NCBI GenBank assembly: GCA_029983575.1
Contig: JASBZE010000059.1
Span: forward strand, 1 to 11,414
Source of the DNA: Peptostreptococcaceae bacterium
Lineage (GTDB): Bacteria; Bacillota; Clostridia; Peptostreptococcales; Peptostreptococcaceae
Reading direction: 5' to 3'
DNA: 11,414 nucleotides
The position numbers and the translations under genes were made by a program. Of this stretch, positions 1-7,919 are shown one piece after another (positions within the stretch are counted from its first letter, which is position 1; each line of letters starts with the position of its first letter). Below the pieces are notes generated by a model. The model saw nothing but the letters and a program-made list of their open reading frames with translations, was not told the origin of the DNA and did no database searches.

Positions 1-1526
1 AAATCATATAGAGAAGGATCTAGGGCAGATTTTTTATATTTAGGGGTTGCTCCTGAGTTTGCATCCACTTTTAAATCTTTATCATTATAATCTTTATCTA
101 ATACATAGTTTAAGGTTAAAGTAAGATCACCTGTTTTTCTCAACCCTTGTGCTTTAGATAGAATTCTTATCTCCTTAGTTTTATTATCTAGTACTGGGTA
201 TAGTTTGGTGCTTGATGGATTGTTGTTTTTCTCTGTTCTCTCTCCTAAAACCTTCATGTCAACAGTCATTCTTCCATCTTTTATAGTCCTGCCTATTTCT
301 CCTCTTTCAACTACCTCTTTACCATCTTTAATAACTTTTTTAGGCATTAAACTCTTCATCTTTTCCAAATCTTTTACTGTTATCTTTGTATCATCCTTTT
401 GAAGTAGAGCTTCTGCATCCTTAATCAAGCCTTTAAGCTTTATCAGATTATCTTTATTTTCTTCAGTATTAACCCAACCCAAATCAAGATAAAATATATT
501 TGTTGAGTCCATGTACTCCTTTAGTTCTTTTTTTACATTTTGAACATCTTCCTTCTTAGCGATTGGATCATGTCTATAAGAAGAACCACCGCCTCCGCGA
601 TATGATGTCGTTACTTCTTCATCATTTCTAGGTTTGGTTACTAGATCACCCTTAACCTTATCAGATACTGAGGACACACCACCCACGATAGTTATATTTT
701 CAGCATCCTTAGCCAACGCCTTAACTGTATCGCTTACCTTTTCCTTTTGAGTTAGTACTATTGCTGCATCCTTTTGTTTAGCTAGAGGAGCTGCAGCTAG
801 TGCATCTGCAAAATTTTCTCCTGACGCAATTATTATATTTTTCTTTCCTAGTTCCTTTGCTATATTTACTGAAGTTTCATATCTGTTAGCCCCTGATATC
901 CTCTTTCCAAAGGTATGCTTAACCGAGTTTTCCCCTCCGATTGTGTAATTCCCGGTGAATCCATCTGGAAGTTTACTTTCTGTTCTTCCATCTATGAGTA
1001 ATAGCGGCAGATTTTTAGCTCCTAGTAGTGGACCAGCAGCCAATGCATCCGGATAATTTCTTCCAGTAGCTACTCCTACATTTTTTATTCCAACGTATTT
1101 TGCTATTTTTTTAGAAGTTTCGTATCTGTTCTTGCCTTGAATTCTCTCAACATTAAAGGATTCCTTCAGTGAATCTTCGATACCTCTAGAAACTGATGAC
1201 TCTCCCCCGACTATTATTATCTTTTTTATATCTTTATTAGCAATCTTAGTTTTTAATGATATTGCATCATCAGCAAGAATTATCGGATAGCCTTTAGAAT
1301 ATGCAATTGGACCAACTGCAAGTGCATCGGCATAATTATTGCCATCAACGACAAAAGCTGTATCTGACTTCATCTTTTCGGCAATTTTAAAAGCTGTTTC
1401 AAACCTATTTTGCCCAGAAATTCTCTCTATATTTACCTTTGCTTGAGTGTCTGCATGTGAAGCCACTCCAAAAGCTGTCGTAGCCACTAATGTTGCCGCA
1501 GCTATTTTTACTACCTTATTTTTCAA
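1..1526 (-). CDS. CWB2 cell-wall-anchored surface protein, 3' end beyond window
   Basis: Exported protein predicted to be held non-covalently to the wall by three CWB2 repeats, the module known from clostridial S-layer proteins and amidases that binds secondary wall polymer. I read 508 codons without a stop; the frame runs off the left edge. The start is TTG at 1526-1524, chosen because AAGGGGG lies 8 bases upstream and the next codons give a signal peptide (KNKVVK, then a hydrophobic stretch, likely cut after ASHA, residue 25). CWB2 repeats open at residues 34 (ERISGQNRFETA), 127 (ERIQGKNRYETS) and 209 (RISGANRYETS), each with a [N]-[YF]-x-DALA motif and a closing GG-ENS or GG-SSVS motif. 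A Gly/Ser hinge (RGGGGSSYR, about 310-318) joins an unrecognised Lys/Asp/Glu-rich region from about 320 on, partly helical then probably beta. No cysteine is present in the visible part. Anchor assignment is firm; the function of the C-terminal part is unknown. Confidence 0.92.
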   Translation of the reverse strand, partial: MKNKVVKIAAATLVATTAFGVASHADTQAKVNIERISGQNRFETAFKIAEKMKSDTAFVVDGNNYADALAVGPIAYSKGYPIILADDAISLKTKIANKDIKKIIIVGGESSVSRGIEDSLKESFNVERIQGKNRYETSKKIAKYVGIKNVGVATGRNYPDALAAGPLLGAKNLPLLLIDGRTESKLPDGFTGNYTIGGENSVKHTFGKRISGANRYETSVNIAKELGKKNIIIASGENFADALAAAPLAKQKDAAIVLTQKEKVSDTVKALAKDAENITIVGGVSSVSDKVKGDLVTKPRNDEEVTTSYRGGGGSSYRHDPIAKKEDVQNVKKELKEYMDSTNIFYLDLGWVNTEENKDNLIKLKGLIKDAEALLQKDDTKITVKDLEKMKSLMPKKVIKDGKEVVERGEIGRTIKDGRMTVDMKVLGERTEKNNNPSSTKLYPVLDNKTKEIRILSKAQGLRKTGDLTLTLNYVLDKDYNDKDLKVDANSGATPKYKKSALDPSLYD

Positions 1527-1534
1527 CTTAATTA

Positions 1535-1541
1535 CCCCCTT
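1535..1541 (-). promoter_or_regulatory. Ribosome binding site that fixes the TTG start
   Basis: On the minus strand AAGGGGG is followed after 8 bases by TTG. No ATG in this frame lies between it and the signal peptide, so this site decides the start of the leftmost gene. The GGGGG core is not the classical GGAGG but still pairs with the 16S tail using G-U pairs. Confidence 0.7.
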
Positions 1542-1565
1542 ATATAATATTTATATGTTAAACTA

Positions 1566-1648
1566 GCAACCAAGCCACCTAAGTGGCCGGTTGCATGTTC
1601 CCTTTATAACAGCTGTATTTTACAGCTCGATGCCATATTGGCATTTTT
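1566..1648 (-). promoter_or_regulatory. Three-hairpin leader between protease gene and CWB2 gene (candidate structured 5' UTR or terminator/attenuator)
   Basis: The 167-base gap (1527-1693) is filled with inverted repeats. Reading the minus strand in transcription order: ATGCCA/TGGCAT with loop ATA (1644-1630); AGCTGTA/TACAGCT with loop AAA (1627-1611); then a two-part stem GCAACC...GGTTGC enclosing GCCAC/GTGGC with loop TTAG (1594-1566), followed by TAGTTT. The last hairpin could end transcription from the protease gene, but its T-run is poor. The first hairpin has TTTTT after it only on the plus strand (1644-1648), so it would be a terminator only for antisense transcripts. The compact arrangement about 40 bases before the start codon of the next gene also fits a regulatory leader. 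It does not match any riboswitch class I can recognise, including the c-di-GMP, c-di-AMP and T-box consensus elements. I could not place a convincing promoter in the gap; a TATAAA at 1682-1677 has only a weak -35 partner. Confidence 0.5.
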
Positions 1649-1693
1649 AGTGTAGTGCTTAGTTTACTCTTGTGTCTTTATATTTAAAATTTG

Positions 1694-4600
1694 TTAATTT
1701 ATTGAACTATGTCCACCTAGAATTACAACTCGCTCGGCCTTGTTTACCAAGTCAAATACGCCCTTACTTATCCTATCTTTATTAATTAGCAATATAGGAG
1801 AATTATTTTGCGCTGCATAAACTGCTCCGGTTAAACTGTCCACATAGTTTACACCATTAGCTAAAAATATTTCATTAGCTTCTTTAAAGTAAATTCTTTT
1901 TATAGCTACTGAAGTGTCAAATCTATCCTTCCCGCTTATTCTCTTGGCGTTTATTTGTCTCTGTAATCTTAGAGATACGCTATTTTCTCCTCCGACAATT
2001 ATACTGTTCTTATACTTACCAATTTCAGACATTGCTCTTTGACTAATGGTGCTTCCATCAGTTAATATCAATGGGATTTCTCTAGCTGCACTTACAGGTG
2101 ATATAGTAAGCGCATCAATTTGCGTCTTTCCATTAACTACGAATATATCTTCATTATTTGTAATATCAAGCCTTTCTAATATTTTTTCAGATGTCTCGTA
2201 TCTATTTCTTCCGCTTATTCTTTCGACATCAATCTTCATAGATTTAAGAGAATCTCTAACACCCTCCGATACACTGCTTTGCCCACCAATAATATATACC
2301 TTCTTGGCTTTTAGTCTCTTAATCTCGGAAAGCGTATCAGAACTTATATTATTTTTTGATGTAAGTAGTATAGGAGCTTTTTTATGTTTTGCAAATAGTG
2401 CAGAGGCTAGAGCATCAGCTTGAGATTTTTCTTCTACAAGAACTACATTATCAGCCATATAGTACATTTTCTTAGATATCTCTATCGCCGTCATCCTTCT
2501 ATTTTCTCCCGCTACCCTAATCACCTTTTTATTGCTTAAAGACTTTTCTATTTTTTCAAAAGGAGTCATAATTAAATCTCCCGGTTTTTTAGATTGGTCG
2601 TTTTCGCCTTGTTTTTCCTCAGTAGTTGGTTCATATATTGAGCTTCTTGATCCGCCTCCAGAAGGTGAATATGAATTTTTTCCATCAAGATCTGCAATCG
2701 CAATATTTAGTTCGTCTTTTGCATTGTCGATCTCTTTTTGAGTTGCGTCTTTTTTATTTAAAATATCCGTCGCAACTTTTAACTTTTTATCAAATTCATC
2801 TTTTTTATTCTTTGTAGCCCTAGTGTACTTAACCTTTCCAATCTGCTCTTTCGCCATGGATATTGACTTTTCCAATTCAGTTCTATCCGCATTTGGTTTA
2901 TCTGGTTCCTTATTGTCTGGTTCATCTGGATTTGGTTTGTCTGGATCCTTCTTGCCTGATTCATCTGGATTTGGTTTGTCTGGATCCTTCTTGCCTGGCT
3001 CATCTGGATTCGGTTTATCTGGATCCTTCTTACCTGGCTCATCTGGATTCGGTTTGTCTGGATCTTTCTTACCTGGCTCATCTGGATTTGGTTTGTCTGG
3101 ATCTTTCTCTTCTGAAACCTTGATATTTATCTTATAAACCCTCTCAAAATATCTATCTCCTTTTTCAAATCTAACTTTAAAAGTCTTTTCTCCTGGCTTA
3201 TTTAGTTCAATTTTATTTTTTACTATAAAAGTAGCCCCATCATCCAAGTTAAAAAGTTTATCAAATATATTCTCGTCTTTTGTTTCAAACTCTGATTGTA
3301 GAAGCTCTCTATTTAGCGAGTCATCAGATTTCATATCCTCTTCATCCTCACTACTCAATTTAACTTCATAATCTTTATTTTTTGAGTTCCCAAATTCATC
3401 TGTGAATGCAACGTTAATAATCGCAGATCCATTTAAGACTTTTTTATCATTTATTTTTGCCTTTGTATTCTTGTCTAAGTCAAAAAGATTATTTACATCA
3501 TCTAATTCAGACTCTTTATACCTATCTTTTTTTAGAACATAATCTTTAATTTTTGATTCTAGAATTCCAGGTGTTTTTTCTACTTTCTTAATTACTTCCG
3601 TTACATTTCCCGCTAAATCCACAGAAACAATCTTAATTAAGTAGTTACCTTCTTTTCCTTCTACATCATACTGGCTTAACTTTTTATTATCCTCATACTC
3701 AACACCATTTACAGTTACTAAAGTTTTTACGCTTTCTTCCTTATGACGATCATTTATATTATCAGTTACCTTGTACTCTAGTATTGAGTTTGCCCCTAAG
3801 TTTGACTCGTTTTCTACCACCACTTTTGGAGCCTCATTATCTTTTATAATCTTAAGCTCATACCTCTTATCATTACCGTAGATATCTTGTAAAACTATAT
3901 GTAACCACTCGCCATCTACCGCTTTAAATTTATAACTGAAATTTCTCGTATTGTATTTTGGTCCAAAATGTCCCTGTAATCCAGCAAGATCCACTACATC
4001 TCCGTTAACTTTTATTAAATACTTATCTAGGTTATCAGAGACAGTACCGGATATCTCACCCTCTTCTGAATTAACATAAACTCTACCGTAATGGTTGTTG
4101 CCTGTTCCATCGTAACCAGGGTCATCAGCGTCTTCATCTCTATCCAAGGAAATATTATTACTAAATAATCCAACTGGTGAATGTAGATCAACAAATAAAG
4201 TGTATTTGTTAAAATATACTATTTTACCCTCACTATCTGTAACCTTAACTCTTAAGTAGTTATCTCCATCAGCTATTCTTATCCATTCCTCCGCTGAGTC
4301 ATCATCACCTTTAAACGTCTTTACATCCAATGGAGAAAATTGATCCTCAAGTTTATTTACATAATTGTAATGGGTGTTTATATTTTCTACTTCAACTGTC
4401 ATCCCACTTGGTATATAAGCAAAGCCTATTCTGAATTTAGGATTGTTCAAATCTTCTACATCGTAGTTATTTCCTTGTTTTTGTGCTATTCCTTGATTTG
4501 CCATAACACCATTTCCAAATTCTATACTCCTAGGATCAAACTTTTCACTATGGTGTTCATCCTCATCAAAGTCGTCATCACCAAAGTTGTGACCATCTTT

Positions 4601-7600
4601 TTTATCCTTATCGTGAGAATCATCCTGTATGTCGGTTTTATCCTTTTTACCATTGATATTTAGCACTTTGGAAACTGGATTTCCAGCAAAATCCATAGCT
4701 TCAACCCTAACGACTTTCTCACTGTCATCATTTGGTAAGCTTATCTCATACCTTCCTTTTTCGATCTCATGCATTTGGGCATCTCTTCCATTTACTGTAG
4801 CACCAGCATATTCAATACCTTCGTTGTCTTTGACTTCAATCTCAACCTTAGAATGTCCATTTGAATAATTATAAAAAACGGTAGGGTTGTGATTATCGAC
4901 TTTTATAGGCATATAGATCGCTTCCCATGGTTTTTCTGAAGATTTTCTTGCCCTTATTCTGATATAATACTGACCTTCTTTAGCAGCCTTAAGCCAATCC
5001 GATTCTCTAGAACCGGTCTTTGTAGGATCATATAATCCACCGTCCCACATAGCTGTTCCCATAGCTTTTCTATATCGATCCATATAGTAAGATCCGTATT
5101 CTCTATATGCATTTTCTACATATCTGTCAGGATAGTGCCCAACTTCTAAAGTCCTAAGAGACTTAGCATCTACTGTTTTTTCAGTAACTACAGACACATC
5201 GAAATCTTTTGCTTCCCTAAGGAATGTTACCGATGGAGCAACTCCCTTAACAGTATTTTTAAAGTCTGGTGTTCCTCCTCTTACACTGTTTATCATATAT
5301 GTATTCGGATCGTCGATATCAGTTCCCTGTTTTTTCTTTCCTAACTGCTCAAATACTATATCCCCATCATGATCGTCATTGTGTAGAAATTTATGAAGTC
5401 TAGATAACTTAGTTATTGACCCTTCTTCCCATTGAGGTTTGTCAATTATATTTTCCTTTGCCCAATCTCCCTTGAAACCAAGATATGGTACGCTTAATAT
5501 AGGTTGTCCATCCTCATTGGCTGGCAGGAATTTAATATAACCTTCTACAAATTGATCATTCGCTGGTTTAGCATCTAGAGTAAATTCTACATATGCAGTT
5601 GAATGTGGGTTTATTGTCACATAGGAATCTCCATTTATACTAGCTCCGTCTAAAACTTTAGAAGATGTTGCCTTGACTCCTTTTTCAGCGTTTCTAACTC
5701 CAGTTGTCAAAACTTCCATAGGTTCAACATTAAATGATTTTTTCTTATCTGAGAAATTTATTAGTTTAAGTCTGAAAGTCGTCTTATCCCCAATCTCCTT
5801 AAGAGATACAGCTCCTTTTTTACCGTTATATGTTATGATAACATCTGTGTCTAGTGCTGATTGAGTATTAATTAGACCGGCACCTTGTAATCTAGGTGAG
5901 TATGGCAATAGAGTCTTACCCTCTTGTGCTTCATAATCTAAAAGCACCTCTGAAGTATTCATCATCATTACCCTAGTGACATCAGCCAAATTCATCTTTT
6001 TAATGTTTGGATCATTGATATTTTTAGTCTTACTCAACATCAATGTTGATATTCCCGCAATATGTGGAGATGCCATCGATGTTCCACTCTGTGTAGTATA
6101 TCCATCTCCATTTCCGAGAGATATAATATTTTCCCCAGGTGCCACCATATCCGGCTTCATTTCTAAATCATAACTTGGACCCCAGCTAGAAAATCCAGAC
6201 ATTAGATTTTGTTTTAAGTATTTGACCAGTCTAGGTACCTCATCAAACTTTAGCTTTTGCTCCTTGCTCTGTTCAATCTGCTTTTTGAGCTTCTCGCCTG
6301 ATTTTTTTGAAATACTTATAGCCCAACCATTATGTATTGTAAGGTGGTTAAATCCTAGTATCGGTTGTTCTGGAGCATCTACATCAGAGGTATCTGTAGC
6401 TCCGTTTATCATAATAAATCCTTTAGCTCCTTTGTTTAAAAACCTTAGGGCCTTTACCCTTATATCTTCTCCCCCTCTATCGGCTAGTATTATTTTTCCA
6501 TTAACTTTAGAAGGGGGTAGGTCGTCACTATCCATTCCCTTTCCAACATATATAATCTCGTTTGAAATCTCTTCATTAGGAATTTGTTTTGCTACCTTCG
6601 CTGTTTTTTTACTCTTATCGTCGTCAAAACTACCTGACTTACTATTAAATCTAGATAAGTCTGAATAAATGTATTTTTCTTTTCCTATCTCGACGGATGG
6701 AAGTCTCATACCAGTATTTCTAGTACTTCCCGCTCCTATTGAATTAGAGTTTACCGCCACAGAAACTCCTGTTGATAAGTCTTTTCTATCATACTCTGCG
6801 TCAGGAAAATTCTCATATGAAGACTTTGAGTTTGCAGCTGCCCTATTTCCCATAGCAGATACTACTATGACTCCCTTGTCATAGCATTTTTGTACTACCG
6901 AGTTCCATATATCATCTTCTCTTCCACTTCCAAAAGAACCTATACTCAAACTTATAACATCGGCTCCTTTTGAAACAGCATCTTCCATAGCGTGATACTG
7001 TGCATCCTCACCAATATATTCAATTTCATATGGACTTGCGTTTGGCCCTTTTCTGTCGTAAGTGATGACCTTGTAAACAAGAAGTTGAGCATTTGGTGCT
7101 ATCCCTTTGAATCCATCCTTATCAGGAGAGTTCCCAGCAAGTATTCCAGCTATGTGCATACCATGAGGTTTAGGAACATTATCTTTTAAAATTGAATGAT
7201 CAGCTTTAAAGTAATTAAAACCAAAAGGAACTTTTTTAGTAAATGGAGGCTTGATATCTTTAATCTTCATATCTTTTTCAGCCTCTGGATCAATTCTCAT
7301 ATCAGGGTGATTTACGTCAACACCCGAATCAAGTGTTGCTATTAACATTCCTCTGCCATCTAAACCGTACTTATTTGAATACTTAGCCTTTGCCTGAATT
7401 ACCTTCGTAATCTCCTTTGCATTATAAGTTTGAGGAATTAACTTCTCACTCTTTTTAACATTGGTAACACCATCTATAGATAGCAACCTCTCAATTGACT
7501 CATTGGGAATATCTATGGATATACCATTCAAAAGACTATCATAGTGATAGTGTATCTTTACTCCGGGTATTTTCTTTATCTCTTCTTCAGCTTTATTTTC

Positions 7601-7828
7601 TATTGACTTATCTAACTCTACAATAACCCTAACTTTCTTATCTTCCTTTTTGTACCTTTCATCTATTCTAAAATCTACCTTCTTCTTAGATTTTATATAC
7701 CTATCCAAAATTGGGTAGTTGTTTTTTTCTTTAGCTTCATTTGCAAAAGAACCATTCGCTCCTATCTGACCTGCAGAAAGAGCAATGGCAAGAACAAGGG
7801 CGCCACCCTTTTTAAAAAGCGATACCAT
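1694..7828 (-). CDS. Cell-envelope subtilisin-like serine protease (lactocepin/C5a-peptidase type) with CWB2 anchor
   Basis: Secreted S8-family endopeptidase, 2044 residues, complete. The start ATG has AAAGGAGG 5 bases upstream. Order of parts: signal peptide 1 to about 29; I9-like prodomain about 65-132; catalytic domain about 155-655 with D167 (LDSGVD), H222 (PHGMHIAG, as in lactocepin), oxyanion N328 (AMGN) and S584 (SGTSMASPH); PA insert about 420-515; C5a-peptidase Fn3-like domain about 660-790; further Ig/Fn3-like domains to about 1415 (AMDFAGNPV, VDLAGNVT repeats), interrupted by a His/Asp-rich segment 1062-1098; two Rib-like domains about 1424-1575; Pro-rich 13-residue repeats 1576-1646; FIVAR-like helices about 1648-1713; Gly/Ser hinge (SPSGGGSRSS); three CWB2 repeats about 1766-2044. 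The triad is intact, so an active protease is expected, probably cutting host or environmental protein for nutrition or immune evasion; the substrate is inference. There is no LPXTG, so anchoring relies on CWB2. Only one cysteine (C315) was found. Confidence 0.96.
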   Translation of the reverse strand: MVSLFKKGGALVLAIALSAGQIGANGSFANEAKEKNNYPILDRYIKSKKKVDFRIDERYKKEDKKVRVIVELDKSIENKAEEEIKKIPGVKIHYHYDSLLNGISIDIPNESIERLLSIDGVTNVKKSEKLIPQTYNAKEITKVIQAKAKYSNKYGLDGRGMLIATLDSGVDVNHPDMRIDPEAEKDMKIKDIKPPFTKKVPFGFNYFKADHSILKDNVPKPHGMHIAGILAGNSPDKDGFKGIAPNAQLLVYKVITYDRKGPNASPYEIEYIGEDAQYHAMEDAVSKGADVISLSIGSFGSGREDDIWNSVVQKCYDKGVIVVSAMGNRAAANSKSSYENFPDAEYDRKDLSTGVSVAVNSNSIGAGSTRNTGMRLPSVEIGKEKYIYSDLSRFNSKSGSFDDDKSKKTAKVAKQIPNEEISNEIIYVGKGMDSDDLPPSKVNGKIILADRGGEDIRVKALRFLNKGAKGFIMINGATDTSDVDAPEQPILGFNHLTIHNGWAISISKKSGEKLKKQIEQSKEQKLKFDEVPRLVKYLKQNLMSGFSSWGPSYDLEMKPDMVAPGENIISLGNGDGYTTQSGTSMASPHIAGISTLMLSKTKNINDPNIKKMNLADVTRVMMMNTSEVLLDYEAQEGKTLLPYSPRLQGAGLINTQSALDTDVIITYNGKKGAVSLKEIGDKTTFRLKLINFSDKKKSFNVEPMEVLTTGVRNAEKGVKATSSKVLDGASINGDSYVTINPHSTAYVEFTLDAKPANDQFVEGYIKFLPANEDGQPILSVPYLGFKGDWAKENIIDKPQWEEGSITKLSRLHKFLHNDDHDGDIVFEQLGKKKQGTDIDDPNTYMINSVRGGTPDFKNTVKGVAPSVTFLREAKDFDVSVVTEKTVDAKSLRTLEVGHYPDRYVENAYREYGSYYMDRYRKAMGTAMWDGGLYDPTKTGSRESDWLKAAKEGQYYIRIRARKSSEKPWEAIYMPIKVDNHNPTVFYNYSNGHSKVEIEVKDNEGIEYAGATVNGRDAQMHEIEKGRYEISLPNDDSEKVVRVEAMDFAGNPVSKVLNINGKKDKTDIQDDSHDKDKKDGHNFGDDDFDEDEHHSEKFDPRSIEFGNGVMANQGIAQKQGNNYDVEDLNNPKFRIGFAYIPSGMTVEVENINTHYNYVNKLEDQFSPLDVKTFKGDDDSAEEWIRIADGDNYLRVKVTDSEGKIVYFNKYTLFVDLHSPVGLFSNNISLDRDEDADDPGYDGTGNNHYGRVYVNSEEGEISGTVSDNLDKYLIKVNGDVVDLAGLQGHFGPKYNTRNFSYKFKAVDGEWLHIVLQDIYGNDKRYELKIIKDNEAPKVVVENESNLGANSILEYKVTDNINDRHKEESVKTLVTVNGVEYEDNKKLSQYDVEGKEGNYLIKIVSVDLAGNVTEVIKKVEKTPGILESKIKDYVLKKDRYKESELDDVNNLFDLDKNTKAKINDKKVLNGSAIINVAFTDEFGNSKNKDYEVKLSSEDEEDMKSDDSLNRELLQSEFETKDENIFDKLFNLDDGATFIVKNKIELNKPGEKTFKVRFEKGDRYFERVYKINIKVSEEKDPDKPNPDEPGKKDPDKPNPDEPGKKDPDKPNPDEPGKKDPDKPNPDESGKKDPDKPNPDEPDNKEPDKPNADRTELEKSISMAKEQIGKVKYTRATKNKKDEFDKKLKVATDILNKKDATQKEIDNAKDELNIAIADLDGKNSYSPSGGGSRSSIYEPTTEEKQGENDQSKKPGDLIMTPFEKIEKSLSNKKVIRVAGENRRMTAIEISKKMYYMADNVVLVEEKSQADALASALFAKHKKAPILLTSKNNISSDTLSEIKRLKAKKVYIIGGQSSVSEGVRDSLKSMKIDVERISGRNRYETSEKILERLDITNNEDIFVVNGKTQIDALTISPVSAAREIPLILTDGSTISQRAMSEIGKYKNSIIVGGENSVSLRLQRQINAKRISGKDRFDTSVAIKRIYFKEANEIFLANGVNYVDSLTGAVYAAQNNSPILLINKDRISKGVFDLVNKAERVVILGGHSSIN
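2891..3103 (-). repeat. In-frame 39-base tandem repeat coding a Pro-rich spacer
   Basis: Five and a half copies of a 39-base unit inside the protease gene, coding DPDKPNPDEPGKK. The first three copies (residues 1576-1614) are identical in protein; copy four has Ser for the second Pro of DEP, copy five ends DEPDNK, and a half copy EPDKPN follows. The period is a multiple of three, so copy-number change would alter spacer length without breaking the frame. It sits between the Rib-like domains and the FIVAR/CWB2 anchor, the usual place for a wall-spanning stalk. Confidence 0.93.
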
Positions 7829-7833
7829 TTTTA

Positions 7834-7840
7834 CCTCCTT
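7834..7840 (-). promoter_or_regulatory. Strong ribosome binding site of the protease gene
   Basis: AAGGAGG on the minus strand, 5 bases before the ATG at 7828. A near-perfect Shine-Dalgarno match, and it supports this start over any internal one. Confidence 0.85.
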
Positions 7841-7856
7841 TTATTTTAAATTGCTC

Positions 7857-7896
7857 GGGATAGGCATAAAATAAAAATAATTACATACCTATTCCC
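7857..7896 (-). other. Hairpin between the rhodanese/thioredoxin gene and the protease gene
   Basis: On the minus strand GGGAATAGGTAT pairs with ATGCCTATCCC (11 pairs including one G-U, one bulged A) around a 17-base AT-rich loop. It begins 23 bases after the stop of the upstream gene. It is followed by GAGCAATTT rather than a T-run, so it is not a standard intrinsic terminator; a weak terminator, an mRNA 3'-end stabiliser or a processing site are all possible. Confidence 0.55.
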
Positions 7897-7902
7897 TCAC
7901 AA
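7874..7902 (-). promoter_or_regulatory. Possible promoter for the protease gene
   Basis: On the minus strand TTGTGA (7902-7897) and TATTTT (7879-7874) are separated by 17 bases, each matching 4 of 6 positions of the vegetative consensus. Transcription would start about 40 bases before the protease ATG. It overlaps the hairpin arms, and the AT-richness of the gap makes chance matches likely, so this is tentative; co-transcription with the upstream gene is equally possible. Confidence 0.3.
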
Positions 7903-7919
7903 TAAATAATTTATAATTT

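Noticed and set aside
1581..1598. Leader peptide MQPAT with AAAGGG just upstream, inside the three-hairpin leader
   Set aside because: Only 3 bases separate the purine run from the ATG, and the short frame is fully inside a stable stem; likely chance.
1566..1648. c-di-GMP class I riboswitch or T-box
   Set aside because: The terminal GGTTGC is reminiscent of the c-di-GMP class I 3' end, but the conserved GACGCAAAGC core is missing; the T-box AGGGTGGTACCGCG element is also missing.
2823..3137. Plus-strand open frame coding Gly/Ser/Leu repeats (GLSGSFLPGSS)
   Set aside because: It is the antisense reading of the 39-base Pro-rich repeat in the protease gene; repeats with a multiple-of-three period keep all frames open. 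It has no ribosome binding site and no independent coding signal.
6222..6668. Plus-strand open frame of 148 codons inside the protease gene
   Set aside because: It lies opposite the catalytic/PA region of an intact subtilase and its composition (Ser/Leu/Phe rich) is that of an antisense shadow.
7857..7896. Rho-independent terminator after the rhodanese/thioredoxin gene
   Set aside because: The stem is good but neither strand has a T-run directly after it, and the loop is 17 bases long; kept only as an unassigned hairpin.
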